A stretch of 64,000 bases of DNA, from the NCBI GenBank assembly GCA_964230215.1, contig CAXRGQ010000008.1:62001-126000 (forward strand). The letters are read 5' to 3'. Below, in pieces: positions 34,918-42,506 of the stretch. Position 1 is the first letter of the stretch, and the number at the start of each line of letters is the position of its first letter. The translations under genes and the position numbers were made by a program. This DNA is from JAUILH01 sp964230215. GTDB taxonomy: Bacteria; Bacteroidota; Bacteroidia; Flavobacteriales_D; JAUILH01. The notes below the pieces were generated by a model. The model was not told where the DNA came from. It was given only the letters and a program-made list of their open reading frames with translations, and did not search any database.

Positions 34918-35520
34918 TTAGAAATGGAGCTTGGCTGCGGCGCTGATATAGGTGTGATACTGTCCTCTATTGTAGTAGCGCACAGCACCAGATCTGTGCG
35001 GACGGACAGGCAAAACAGAATTGCTAAACCTTGCCAATACTGAAAATCGATCGTTCACCTCATATTCAAGTCCGGCAAATACAGAAATATCAAATCTTGA
35101 GAATACCCTGGGGTCATTAGCAGGGCCCTGAATAGTGTTTTCTCGGTATCCAATCATAGTATTAATGGACGGACCAGCTTCAATCCAAAAATCATCCAGT
35201 ACATTTCTGCCAATTCCAATTGGTATATCGATATAGTTTACGTTTAATAGGTATCTGTATCCTGTATTGCTGCTTGGTCCCGAGTAAGAACCTTTCTGTG
35301 AAAATAGCAGACCAAATTCGACACGCCAATTATCATCAATTATCGGCATGCTGGTTCCAATACCACCATAGGCTCCAATTTTATAGAAGCCAAATAAATC
35401 ATCACCAGAAATCTGACTGGCATTCAACCCAGCATAAATACTAAAGCCAAAATCTTGTGCTTTCGCTACTGGGCTAAGGAAAAATATCCAAGAAATAATT
35501 ATAGTCCTAAGACTACTCAT
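34918..35520 (-). CDS. PorT-like outer-membrane beta-barrel protein
   Basis: 200 residues: a signal peptide (TIIISWIFFLSPVAKAQ), then an eight-strand-type barrel pattern: FGFSIYAGLNASQISGDDLFGF, WRVEFGLLFSQKGSYS, YIDIPIGIGRNVLDDFWIEA, FDISVFAGLEYEVNDRFSVL, YHTYISAAAKLHF. The GLNASQISGD start and YIDIP resemble the PorT/OMP_b-brl_2 family. It starts on the last base of the Omp28-like gene stop (TAATG), so it is translationally coupled and distal in the cluster. Confidence 0.8.
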   Translation of the reverse strand: MSSLRTIIISWIFFLSPVAKAQDFGFSIYAGLNASQISGDDLFGFYKIGAYGGIGTSMPIIDDNWRVEFGLLFSQKGSYSGPSSNTGYRYLLNVNYIDIPIGIGRNVLDDFWIEAGPSINTMIGYRENTIQGPANDPRVFSRFDISVFAGLEYEVNDRFSVLARFSNSVLPVRPHRSGAVRYYNRGQYHTYISAAAKLHF

Positions 35521-36413
35521 TATTGACGGACGTGTTTGTATACTGATTGAAGGACTTCTTTAGAATCAGTATCAATTACAAATGAGATTACTGACAAGTG
35601 ATGATCATCAACAACTTTATAGTTTTCAAAAGAATAGGCCGTCGTATCAATTTGTCCTGTTAGTCCGCCATTAGGTCCAATAACAACTCCATTAATATTG
35701 TTTTCTGATACAGCACGCAATACATGTCTATGCATGAAGTTAGGTATGTTTGTGGCACCATCTTGTTGCCAGTCAGGAATTGAATCTTCTACTAAATAAT
35801 GAATCATTCGTATGTCTCCAACAGTGCTCACATCATCAATAAACTCTGATATTGTTGACCCACAAACTGTGCCATCGGGTAGTAGTTTTGCGTCTGTAGT
35901 CAGAGTGATATCAAGTGGTGCAGACAAGCGTGCTGTAACTTCACTATTCCAGTCTGTGTAATCCCAGTAATACCATGCAAAGCTTGAGTTGTAAGTTCTG
36001 TCTACAAGTCCTACAGGCAGGTATCCTGGATCAGTAAATTGGGATAATATATCGCCCGACTCAGGGAAGTACCAAATTGTTTCGAATTCTCCAGTTCCAG
36101 CAGGGCTTTCAGCTACCAAATTGTCCAGTGAGTTGTTCGCAGGGTCTGGATGGATAGTTACTGGGACAATTCTTGACCCGTGCGCACTCACTAAATTATC
36201 TACTTCTGCTGTTGCCGCTGGACAATTTGGGCATTTATGTCCTGAAAACTCTTCCAGCAGCACATTCTTTTGCATGCTTGGGGCATCATACACGTAAATA
36301 ATAGTGTCACACGCCGCTGCCACCTGTCCAGTATTAGGGATAGGTTGATCAACATAGTCGCAAGAGGCTAATCCTAAAGCGAATATTCCGATAAGGCCAA
36401 TAATATTCTTCAT
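35520..36413 (-). CDS. Omp28-related thioredoxin-fold lipoprotein
   Basis: 297 residues with a lipobox (LGLASC, Cys18). A thioredoxin-like start, KNVLLEEFSGHKCPNCPAAT, carries a CPNC redox-type pair (Cys61, Cys64). The rest is a beta-rich C-terminal region (VVDDHHLSVISFVIDTDSKE). It resembles the Omp28-related outer-membrane proteins of Bacteroidota, named after the P. gingivalis 28-kDa adhesin. It follows the DUF6029 gene by 11 bases. With the TlpA protein upstream, a periplasmic or surface thiol function is plausible but inferred. Confidence 0.82.
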   Translation of the reverse strand: MKNIIGLIGIFALGLASCDYVDQPIPNTGQVAAACDTIIYVYDAPSMQKNVLLEEFSGHKCPNCPAATAEVDNLVSAHGSRIVPVTIHPDPANNSLDNLVAESPAGTGEFETIWYFPESGDILSQFTDPGYLPVGLVDRTYNSSFAWYYWDYTDWNSEVTARLSAPLDITLTTDAKLLPDGTVCGSTISEFIDDVSTVGDIRMIHYLVEDSIPDWQQDGATNIPNFMHRHVLRAVSENNINGVVIGPNGGLTGQIDTTAYSFENYKVVDDHHLSVISFVIDTDSKEVLQSVYKHVRQ

Positions 36414-36424
36414 ATCAATAATTC

Positions 36425-38155
36425 TTAAAACGTACTACTTAATGTAACAGTTACACCATTGCTGGCAGGAACCGTTCTACAAACTCCCCCAACGCAGAAA
36501 AGACCCGCACGTTGTTTTCCGTAACTAACAGTAAGTCTATTTCCTCCATTTATATATCCAACTGAACCTAATAGATAGTGTATTCTATAAATATTTTCTG
36601 GGTTAGCAAAGTTGTATTGGTCTAATATAGCAACGAACCAATGTGGTGATCTAGTATATTCTAAAATGGCTGTTGCCCAATGTCCTTGATGTTCTAGCTT
36701 TTCAGTTCCATGGTCGTCTACTTTGCCAGTAGTTAGCACTTGCAGTTGAGCATTAATCGAATTTTTTCTATCAATCTTATACTTTACATCTGCAATGTAG
36801 ATGTTAGCATGAATGTTTCCGTGAACCTCTGTTCCATTATTATCTCTTGCTCCTTGGTTAATGTCGTTATTGTAAATGAAATTCAAATACATCAATGACA
36901 CTTTTAAATTCTTATTAAACTTGCGTTCTAACTGAACATTAAAGTCTTGAAAGTAGCGCTCTTCTCCAGGAACTAGGAAATTAGCTTCATAACCATAGCG
37001 TGGATTACTTGAATTGTGGTTGATTGTCGAGTCTAATCCCCATGCTACAGAGTAGTTAAGTGATAAGGTCATTCCGTATTTACCCCCAATTTTGCTCCCT
37101 CTCTTAAATTGATAACTGATATTTCCCTGATAAGCCACCTCTCCGTTTAATTGTACAGCGTATGGGTACAGAGTAGCGGCAAGGTTATAAGTGTGTGGTC
37201 TAGTTAATGCTGGTAAAAATCCTATTAATGCATTGGTTAATTTTGCATCTCTGTTTACACGATAACTCATGTTGTCATTGTACTTATAGTCTAGTACTAT
37301 TCCAAAGCCTTTAGTTGAATATGCTGTATTAATTAAGAGTGCCTTACCCGGTTTGTAGATATACCCGTTATCAAATGATGGGTCATTGATCTTCTCAGCA
37401 TACTCAGCGTTAAACGAGTAGCCACCTACATTGTAGTTTAATCTGTACGCCCATGACCCAACGTTTTCTGGTAATACCAAATCTGGATCCTCGTCACGCT
37501 GAAACTTACTTACAAAGCTTCCGCCTAAGTTGATGCGGTGTTTGCTTGCTTCCAATTTTTTATCAAATAATTCGTTCAGACTTACTTCTCCATCTAATCC
37601 TCGTACGATACCATCACTATTGATTAAACCACCGTCAAAGCCCACGCGCATTTTGCCATAAAGTCCTTTGATGTAAACTCCTTTATATGCTTTAACTTTT
37701 ACTTTTATACCATCCATGGCATTGTCTATACCGAGGGTTGGTTCCTGATAGCTTCTTAAAATAAGGCCATTACCAAATTGATCGTAAAAATTTCCTACGG
37801 TAATGTCTAACTCTTCGTTCGTGAAGGAAGCAAACCTGTAACCTAGACCTGTTCCGCTAAACTCCTGAGGATACCCCTCTAGTCTGTTCAAATAACTTTC
37901 ATACCGAATACCAGCTCTAAAATTCCCTCTAGTATACAGAAGGTTGGTGAATGCGTTCATAGCCGTTCCAGGATCCGGAACTGCGGCATTAATTAGGGTG
38001 TCTTCATTGTATTGCTGCATGGTAACTGAAACATTCCCATGTATTTGCCCATAATCTTGATCGTTATTTTGGGCGGTAACCTCAACAAACAAAAATGACG
38101 CAAGCGCGCCCAATAGTAATCTTCGTTTCAATGTAATTCGATATTTAGTGTTCAA
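36425..38155 (-). CDS. DUF6029 family outer-membrane protein
   Basis: 576 residues starting at TTG 38155 (no ATG available): KRRLLLGALASFLFVEVTAQ forms the signal peptide. The mature start, GQIHGNVSVTMQQYNEDTLI, leads to a long barrel: GNFRAGIRYESYLNRLEGY, TGLGYRFASFTNEELDITVGNFYDQFGNGLILRSYQEP, and repeated YNVGGYSFNAEYAEKI-type strands, ending TVTLSSTF with the aromatic C-terminus of outer-membrane barrels. Family function is unknown. The start codon lies in the U-tract of the tlpA terminator, an arrangement that could allow attenuation. A TTG at 38131 is an alternative start but would shorten the signal peptide. Confidence 0.8.
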   Translation of the reverse strand: MNTKYRITLKRRLLLGALASFLFVEVTAQNNDQDYGQIHGNVSVTMQQYNEDTLINAAVPDPGTAMNAFTNLLYTRGNFRAGIRYESYLNRLEGYPQEFSGTGLGYRFASFTNEELDITVGNFYDQFGNGLILRSYQEPTLGIDNAMDGIKVKVKAYKGVYIKGLYGKMRVGFDGGLINSDGIVRGLDGEVSLNELFDKKLEASKHRINLGGSFVSKFQRDEDPDLVLPENVGSWAYRLNYNVGGYSFNAEYAEKINDPSFDNGYIYKPGKALLINTAYSTKGFGIVLDYKYNDNMSYRVNRDAKLTNALIGFLPALTRPHTYNLAATLYPYAVQLNGEVAYQGNISYQFKRGSKIGGKYGMTLSLNYSVAWGLDSTINHNSSNPRYGYEANFLVPGEERYFQDFNVQLERKFNKNLKVSLMYLNFIYNNDINQGARDNNGTEVHGNIHANIYIADVKYKIDRKNSINAQLQVLTTGKVDDHGTEKLEHQGHWATAILEYTRSPHWFVAILDQYNFANPENIYRIHYLLGSVGYINGGNRLTVSYGKQRAGLFCVGGVCRTVPASNGVTVTLSSTF

Positions 38156-38157
38156 AC

Positions 38158-38186
38158 AAAAAAGTTGGTCTTATTCGACCAACTTT
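38158..38186 (-). terminator. Hairpin terminator overlapping the tlpA stop codon
   Basis: A 10-base perfect stem (AAAGTTGGTC/GACCAACTTT) with a 6-base loop that contains the tlpA stop TAA, followed by a T-rich tract on the minus strand. It uses the last three tlpA codons as part of the stem. Confidence 0.8.
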
Positions 38187-38665
38187 AATATCTCTTCGTA
38201 TAATTCGTCCTCATCACCTGGACTGTATCCATTGTGCGTATAAACAATATTACCTTCTCCGTCAATTAGCAGTGAAAGTGGTGGAGTTACACCGCCCATT
38301 GCTTGAAAGAACTCCTTGTTACTATCAATGTAAATCTCGTATTCCCAGCCCTTAGTGTTAACGTATGGCTGAACTCTAGATGCTGATCTTGTGTCGTCAA
38401 TTGAAATCGCAACGATCTTAACGCCTGTTTCATCAACCCAATCAACATACACATCATTTATTGTGTTTAATTCTGTTTTACAAGGTCCACACCAAGTTGC
38501 CCAGAAATTAATCACCATTGGTTTGCCATCGTTGTTTAAATCAGCAGTAGAAATTGTTTTTCCCTGTACATCTTTAATCTGAACAGATGGTAATTTCTTT
38601 CCGTCTTGTGCAAATGACACTGCGGTCATCCCTACAAATAATAAAAGCGCTGCAAGTTTTTTCAT
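38171..38665 (-). CDS. TlpA-like periplasmic thioredoxin
   Basis: 164 residues: a signal peptide (ALLLFVGMTAVSFAQ) and one thioredoxin/TlpA domain with the active site FWATWCGPCKTEL (Cys59, Cys62), the cis-Pro region MGGVTPPLSLLID and the GEIVYTHNGYSPG-like end. It probably reduces or oxidises exported proteins. The downstream cluster contains a CPNC thioredoxin-fold lipoprotein and two barrels, so they may share a pathway. The terminator within its 3' end suggests most transcripts stop there. Confidence 0.9.
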   Translation of the reverse strand: MKKLAALLLFVGMTAVSFAQDGKKLPSVQIKDVQGKTISTADLNNDGKPMVINFWATWCGPCKTELNTINDVYVDWVDETGVKIVAISIDDTRSASRVQPYVNTKGWEYEIYIDSNKEFFQAMGGVTPPLSLLIDGEGNIVYTHNGYSPGDEDELYEEILKLVE

Positions 38666-38849
38666 GTTTTTTGTCTTAAAGTTTGATCTTGTATTTACAA
38701 TTAGTAGACCAAAGTTTCCGAAAGATATATATTTCTTGATTCTGATTAAAGGTTTTATAAATTTATTCTTGGGATTTCAAACTACATCATTCTTGGTTAA
38801 GACTAAGAAAATCAGACGGTAACAGTTTCGATTAATGGTTTCCCAAAAT

Positions 38850-39551
38850 TTAAACTAATTCGGCTTTTTCTTTGATGAGGCGAGAAACTAAATCCGGTAC
38901 CCCAGCACCTGCTGTTGCTTTGATGTATTCCATGTTCTTTACATCACTCACGTGGATTTCTTTAGGATCAACTAAGAATTTCTTTGCGGTTTCAGGTGCG
39001 TAGAAAACCAAACTTGCAGCTGGGTAAACATTTAATGATGTTCCCACCACAATAAAAATATCTGCCGTTGTACATAGTTCCTGTGCTTTCGGAAGCATTG
39101 GGACAGCCTCTCCAAACCAAACAACATGTGGACGTAATTGGAATCCCCTTGGACAGATGTCTTTTATATTTAATTCGGTTGATTTAATATCAAATACATC
39201 ATATGGGGGTGCGGTGCTTCTCGCTTTCTTAAGTTCTCCGTGAAGATGCAATACATTAGTAGAACCCGCTCTTTCGTGCAGATCATCAATATTCTGAGTT
39301 ATGATTTGAACGTCAAAATGCTGCTCTAACTCAGCCAGAGCACAATGTGCTTCATTTGGCTCAACTTCATGGAGTTGTCTTCTTCTTTGATTATAGAAAT
39401 CCAAAACCATCTCTGGATTAGCTTCCCATGCTTCAGGTGTAGCTACCTCCATGACGTTATAGTTCTCCCATAAGCCGTCCGAATCACGGAAGGTTTTTAA
39501 CCCGCTTTCAGCACTTACGCCAGCTCCAGTAAAGACAACTATTTTTTTCAT
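38850..39551 (-). CDS. cobB: NAD-dependent protein deacylase, sirtuin class III type
   Basis: About 233 residues from ATG 39551 (a TTG nine bases upstream is less likely). NAD-binding motifs are present: FTGAGVSAESGLKTFRD, TQNIDDLHERAGS, the catalytic His in LHLHGELKK, HVVWFGEAVP, and VGTSLNVYPAASL. FYNQRRRQL supplies the Tyr53/Arg56 pair that in class III sirtuins binds succinyl or malonyl groups. The usual four zinc cysteines are absent; only one Cys (DICPRG) lies in that region. I recall zinc-less forms in related bacteria, so this is probably a lineage trait rather than damage. Confidence 0.92.
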   Translation of the reverse strand: MKKIVVFTGAGVSAESGLKTFRDSDGLWENYNVMEVATPEAWEANPEMVLDFYNQRRRQLHEVEPNEAHCALAELEQHFDVQIITQNIDDLHERAGSTNVLHLHGELKKARSTAPPYDVFDIKSTELNIKDICPRGFQLRPHVVWFGEAVPMLPKAQELCTTADIFIVVGTSLNVYPAASLVFYAPETAKKFLVDPKEIHVSDVKNMEYIKATAGAGVPDLVSRLIKEKAELV

Positions 39552-39647
39552 GGTTTTCAAATCAGGCTCAAATTAATAAATACTTATTAAAGTTCCGCTT
39601 TTAAGTGCCATGCTATTTCTTATCTTTACCGGTTCGATTATCAAATT

Positions 39648-41915
39648 ATGGCAAAAATTCGCAAACAAGAAGCTTTAGACTATCATAGCCAGGGGAAACC
39701 TGGGAAAATTGAAGTTAATCCAACTAAACCATACAACTCCCAGCGTGATTTGTCATTGGCGTATTCACCCGGAGTAGCTGAACCCTGCTTGGCAATCGCT
39801 GAAAACCCAGAAGATGTATACAAATACACAAGTAAGGGTAATTTAGTTGCGGTTATCTCTAACGGAACCGCAGTTTTAGGTCTGGGGGATATTGGTCCAG
39901 CAGCCTCTAAGCCTGTAATGGAGGGCAAGGGCTTGCTATTTAAGATTTTCGCTGACATTGACGTTTTTGATATTGAAGTTGACGTAACAGATGTAGACAA
40001 GTTTGTTGAAACGGTAAAAGCGATTGCGCCTACATTTGGAGGAATCAATCTGGAAGATATTAAGGCCCCTGAGGCATTCGAAATAGAAGAGCGCCTTAAA
40101 AAGGAACTTGATATTCCGATTATGCATGATGATCAGCATGGTACGGCGATTATTTCTGGTGCCGCCCTTATTAATGCACTTGAACTGGCTAAGAAAAAAA
40201 TTGAGCAGGTTAAGATAGTTGTGAATGGAGCTGGTGCTTCTGCTATTTCTTGTGCTAAGCTTTATTTAGCATTGGGTGCGAATAAGGATAATTTAATTAT
40301 GCTTGATAGTAAAGGCGTAATTTCAACTACTCGTAAAAATCTTGATAAATCAAAGGCTCAATTTGCTAGTAAGACAAAATTGAAAACTCTTGAGGAGGCT
40401 ATGAAGGGTGCTGATGTGTTCCTCGGCTTGTCAAAAGGCAACATTGTTAGTCAGGATATGATTAAGTCAATGGCCAAGGATCCCATTGTGTTTGCTCTCG
40501 CCAATCCAACACCAGAAATTGCCTACAAGGATGCTATGGATGCCAGAAAAGACATTATCATGGCAACAGGAAGATCCGATCATCCTAATCAGGTGAATAA
40601 TGTTTTAGGATTTCCATTCATTTTCAGAGGAGCCTTGGATGTTAGAGCAACTGCTATAAATGAAGAAATGAAATTGGCGGCTGTTAGAGCAATAGCTGAG
40701 TTAGCAAAAGAATCGGTTCCTGAAGAAGTTAATGAGGCCTACGGAGAAAAAAATATCGCTTTTGGTAAAGAACAAATTATTCCAAAACCGCTCGATCCAA
40801 GACTTATAACCTATGTCGCACCGGCGGTAGCTAAGGCAGCCATGGATTCGGGTGTAGCAAGAGCACCAATTACTGATTGGAAAAAATATATTGAAGAGCT
40901 TAATAGAAGACTGGGGCAGGAGAACAAGCTTGTACGCACAGTGTCTCAAAGAGCACGTAAAAGTCCTAAGCGCGTAGTATTTGCGGAAGCCGATAATTAC
41001 AAGATATTAAAGGCTGCTCAAGTTATGGTTGAGGATGAAATTGGTGAACCAGTCTTACTAGGAAATGCCGTTAAAATTAAAAAGCTTATTTCTGAATATG
41101 GTTTGGAATTAGATGGAGCACAAATAATTGATCCTAAAAGCCAAGCTATGCGCAAGAGACGCGGAGAGTTTGCAAATCTTCTATTCGAGAAAAGACAACG
41201 TAAAGGCTTTACGCATTATGAGGCCGATAAGGCAATGCGTGACCGAAACTATTTCGGAGCTATGATGGTTGAAACTGGTGAAGCGGATGCACTTATTAGT
41301 GGTATAACAAGAAACTATAAGGATGTAATTAAGCCTGCTCTACAGATTATCGGAACAAGAGATGATGTTAAAAAAGTAGCGGGTATGTATATACTGCTTA
41401 CTAAAAGAGGTCCATTGTTTTTTGCCGACACGACGGTGAATATGAATCCTACAGCAGAAGAGATAGTGGATATTACGCTTATGGTGGCAAGAGCTGTAAA
41501 GCGAATGAGAATTACACCACGAATCGCCATGCTTAGCTACTCAAACTTTGGTTCGGCTGAAGGACCAGATGCTAAAAAAATGTCTGATGCCGTTAAGATT
41601 TTGCACAGAGAGCACCCAAGCCTTGTAGTTGATGGTGAGGTACAGGCCAACTTTGCACTTAATAATGACTTATTGAATGAGAAGTTCTCTTTTTCAACTT
41701 TGGCAAACAGAAAAACGAATGTGCTAATTTTTCCTAATTTGGCGGCCGGAAATATTGCCTATAAGTTATTACAGGAAATGAATGGCGCAGAGGCAATTGG
41801 TCCAATTTTACTTGGCTTAAAGAAATCGTGTCACGTACTTCAGTTAGGTAGTTCTGTGAGAGAGATTGTGAATATGGTCAAGGTTGCTGTTGTGGATGCT
41901 CAAACAAACAAATAG
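39648..41915 (+). CDS. maeB: NADP-dependent malic enzyme with C-terminal phosphotransacetylase-like domain
   Basis: 755 residues. The N-terminal malic enzyme domain (about 1-425) has SLAYSPGVAEPC, NGTAVLGLGDIGP, GINLEDIKAPEAFEIE, the metal-binding IMHDDQHGTAIISGAAL and the NAD(P) loop VVNGAGASAISCAKLYL. The C-terminal domain (about 430-755) resembles phosphate acetyltransferase (RVVFAEADNYKILKAAQ, YFGAMMVETGEADALISG, ILLTKRGPLFFADTTVN), the MaeB architecture in which this domain is usually regulatory. It converts malate to pyruvate and CO2 with NADP reduction. Its stop codon abuts the ruvA start. A -7 box-like TATCTTTA lies about 20 bases upstream. Confidence 0.95.
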   Translation: MAKIRKQEALDYHSQGKPGKIEVNPTKPYNSQRDLSLAYSPGVAEPCLAIAENPEDVYKYTSKGNLVAVISNGTAVLGLGDIGPAASKPVMEGKGLLFKIFADIDVFDIEVDVTDVDKFVETVKAIAPTFGGINLEDIKAPEAFEIEERLKKELDIPIMHDDQHGTAIISGAALINALELAKKKIEQVKIVVNGAGASAISCAKLYLALGANKDNLIMLDSKGVISTTRKNLDKSKAQFASKTKLKTLEEAMKGADVFLGLSKGNIVSQDMIKSMAKDPIVFALANPTPEIAYKDAMDARKDIIMATGRSDHPNQVNNVLGFPFIFRGALDVRATAINEEMKLAAVRAIAELAKESVPEEVNEAYGEKNIAFGKEQIIPKPLDPRLITYVAPAVAKAAMDSGVARAPITDWKKYIEELNRRLGQENKLVRTVSQRARKSPKRVVFAEADNYKILKAAQVMVEDEIGEPVLLGNAVKIKKLISEYGLELDGAQIIDPKSQAMRKRRGEFANLLFEKRQRKGFTHYEADKAMRDRNYFGAMMVETGEADALISGITRNYKDVIKPALQIIGTRDDVKKVAGMYILLTKRGPLFFADTTVNMNPTAEEIVDITLMVARAVKRMRITPRIAMLSYSNFGSAEGPDAKKMSDAVKILHREHPSLVVDGEVQANFALNNDLLNEKFSFSTLANRKTNVLIFPNLAAGNIAYKLLQEMNGAEAIGPILLGLKKSCHVLQLGSSVREIVNMVKVAVVDAQTNK

Positions 41916-42500
41916 ATGATTACACATTTAAGAGGGGAAATTATTGAGAAATCGCCCGCACACATGGTTATCGAATGTGGCGGTATTGGATACTATGTTA
42001 ATATTTCTGTTAATACCTATTCTAAGTTTCAAAAACAAAGTAAAGGGCTCGTATTAACGCATTTAATCGTTAGAGAAGATGCGCATACACTTTATGGCTT
42101 TGCAGATGAGGCAGAACGTGAAATGTTTAGGAAGTTGATCTCTGTATCTGGTGTTGGAGCTAGCACTGCGCGTATGATGTTGTCATCTCTAACGGTTAAT
42201 GATTTGGTAAGAGCAATAGTGATGGGAAGTGTTGAAGTCCTTAAAGGAGTTAAGGGGATAGGCGCTAAATCTGCACAAAGAATTATCGTTGATTTAAAAG
42301 ATAAACTGGATGGCGTTGAAGGATCTTCTGCAGATATTTCACTTGGCATGGACAATACAAACAAAAATGAAGCGTTATCTGCATTAGTCTCGCTTGGATT
42401 TGACAAGAAAGCCGCTGATAAAGTGTTGAGTAAGTTAATTAGCGATGACCCCGATTTGGCTGTTGAGGTATTAATTAAAGAAGGATTAAAAAGTTTATAG
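41916..42500 (+). CDS. ruvA: Holliday junction branch migration protein RuvA
   Basis: 194 residues, the usual length. The N-terminal OB fold (MITHLRGEIIEKSPAHMVIE) is followed by helix-hairpin-helix motifs (KLISVSGVGASTARMMLSSL and LKGVKGIGAKSAQRIIVDLK) and a short C-terminal RuvB-binding domain (EALSALVSLGFDKKAADKVL). It starts immediately after the maeB stop and precedes sprA by 6 bases, so these three genes are likely one transcript. Confidence 0.96.
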   Translation: MITHLRGEIIEKSPAHMVIECGGIGYYVNISVNTYSKFQKQSKGLVLTHLIVREDAHTLYGFADEAEREMFRKLISVSGVGASTARMMLSSLTVNDLVRAIVMGSVEVLKGVKGIGAKSAQRIIVDLKDKLDGVEGSSADISLGMDNTNKNEALSALVSLGFDKKAADKVLSKLISDDPDLAVEVLIKEGLKSL

Positions 42501-42506
42501 GTCGCT

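Noticed and set aside
36425..38155. DUF6029 protein considered as a TonB-dependent receptor
   Set aside because: No plug domain or TonB box is visible and it is too short for a receptor; the barrel pattern fits DUF6029.
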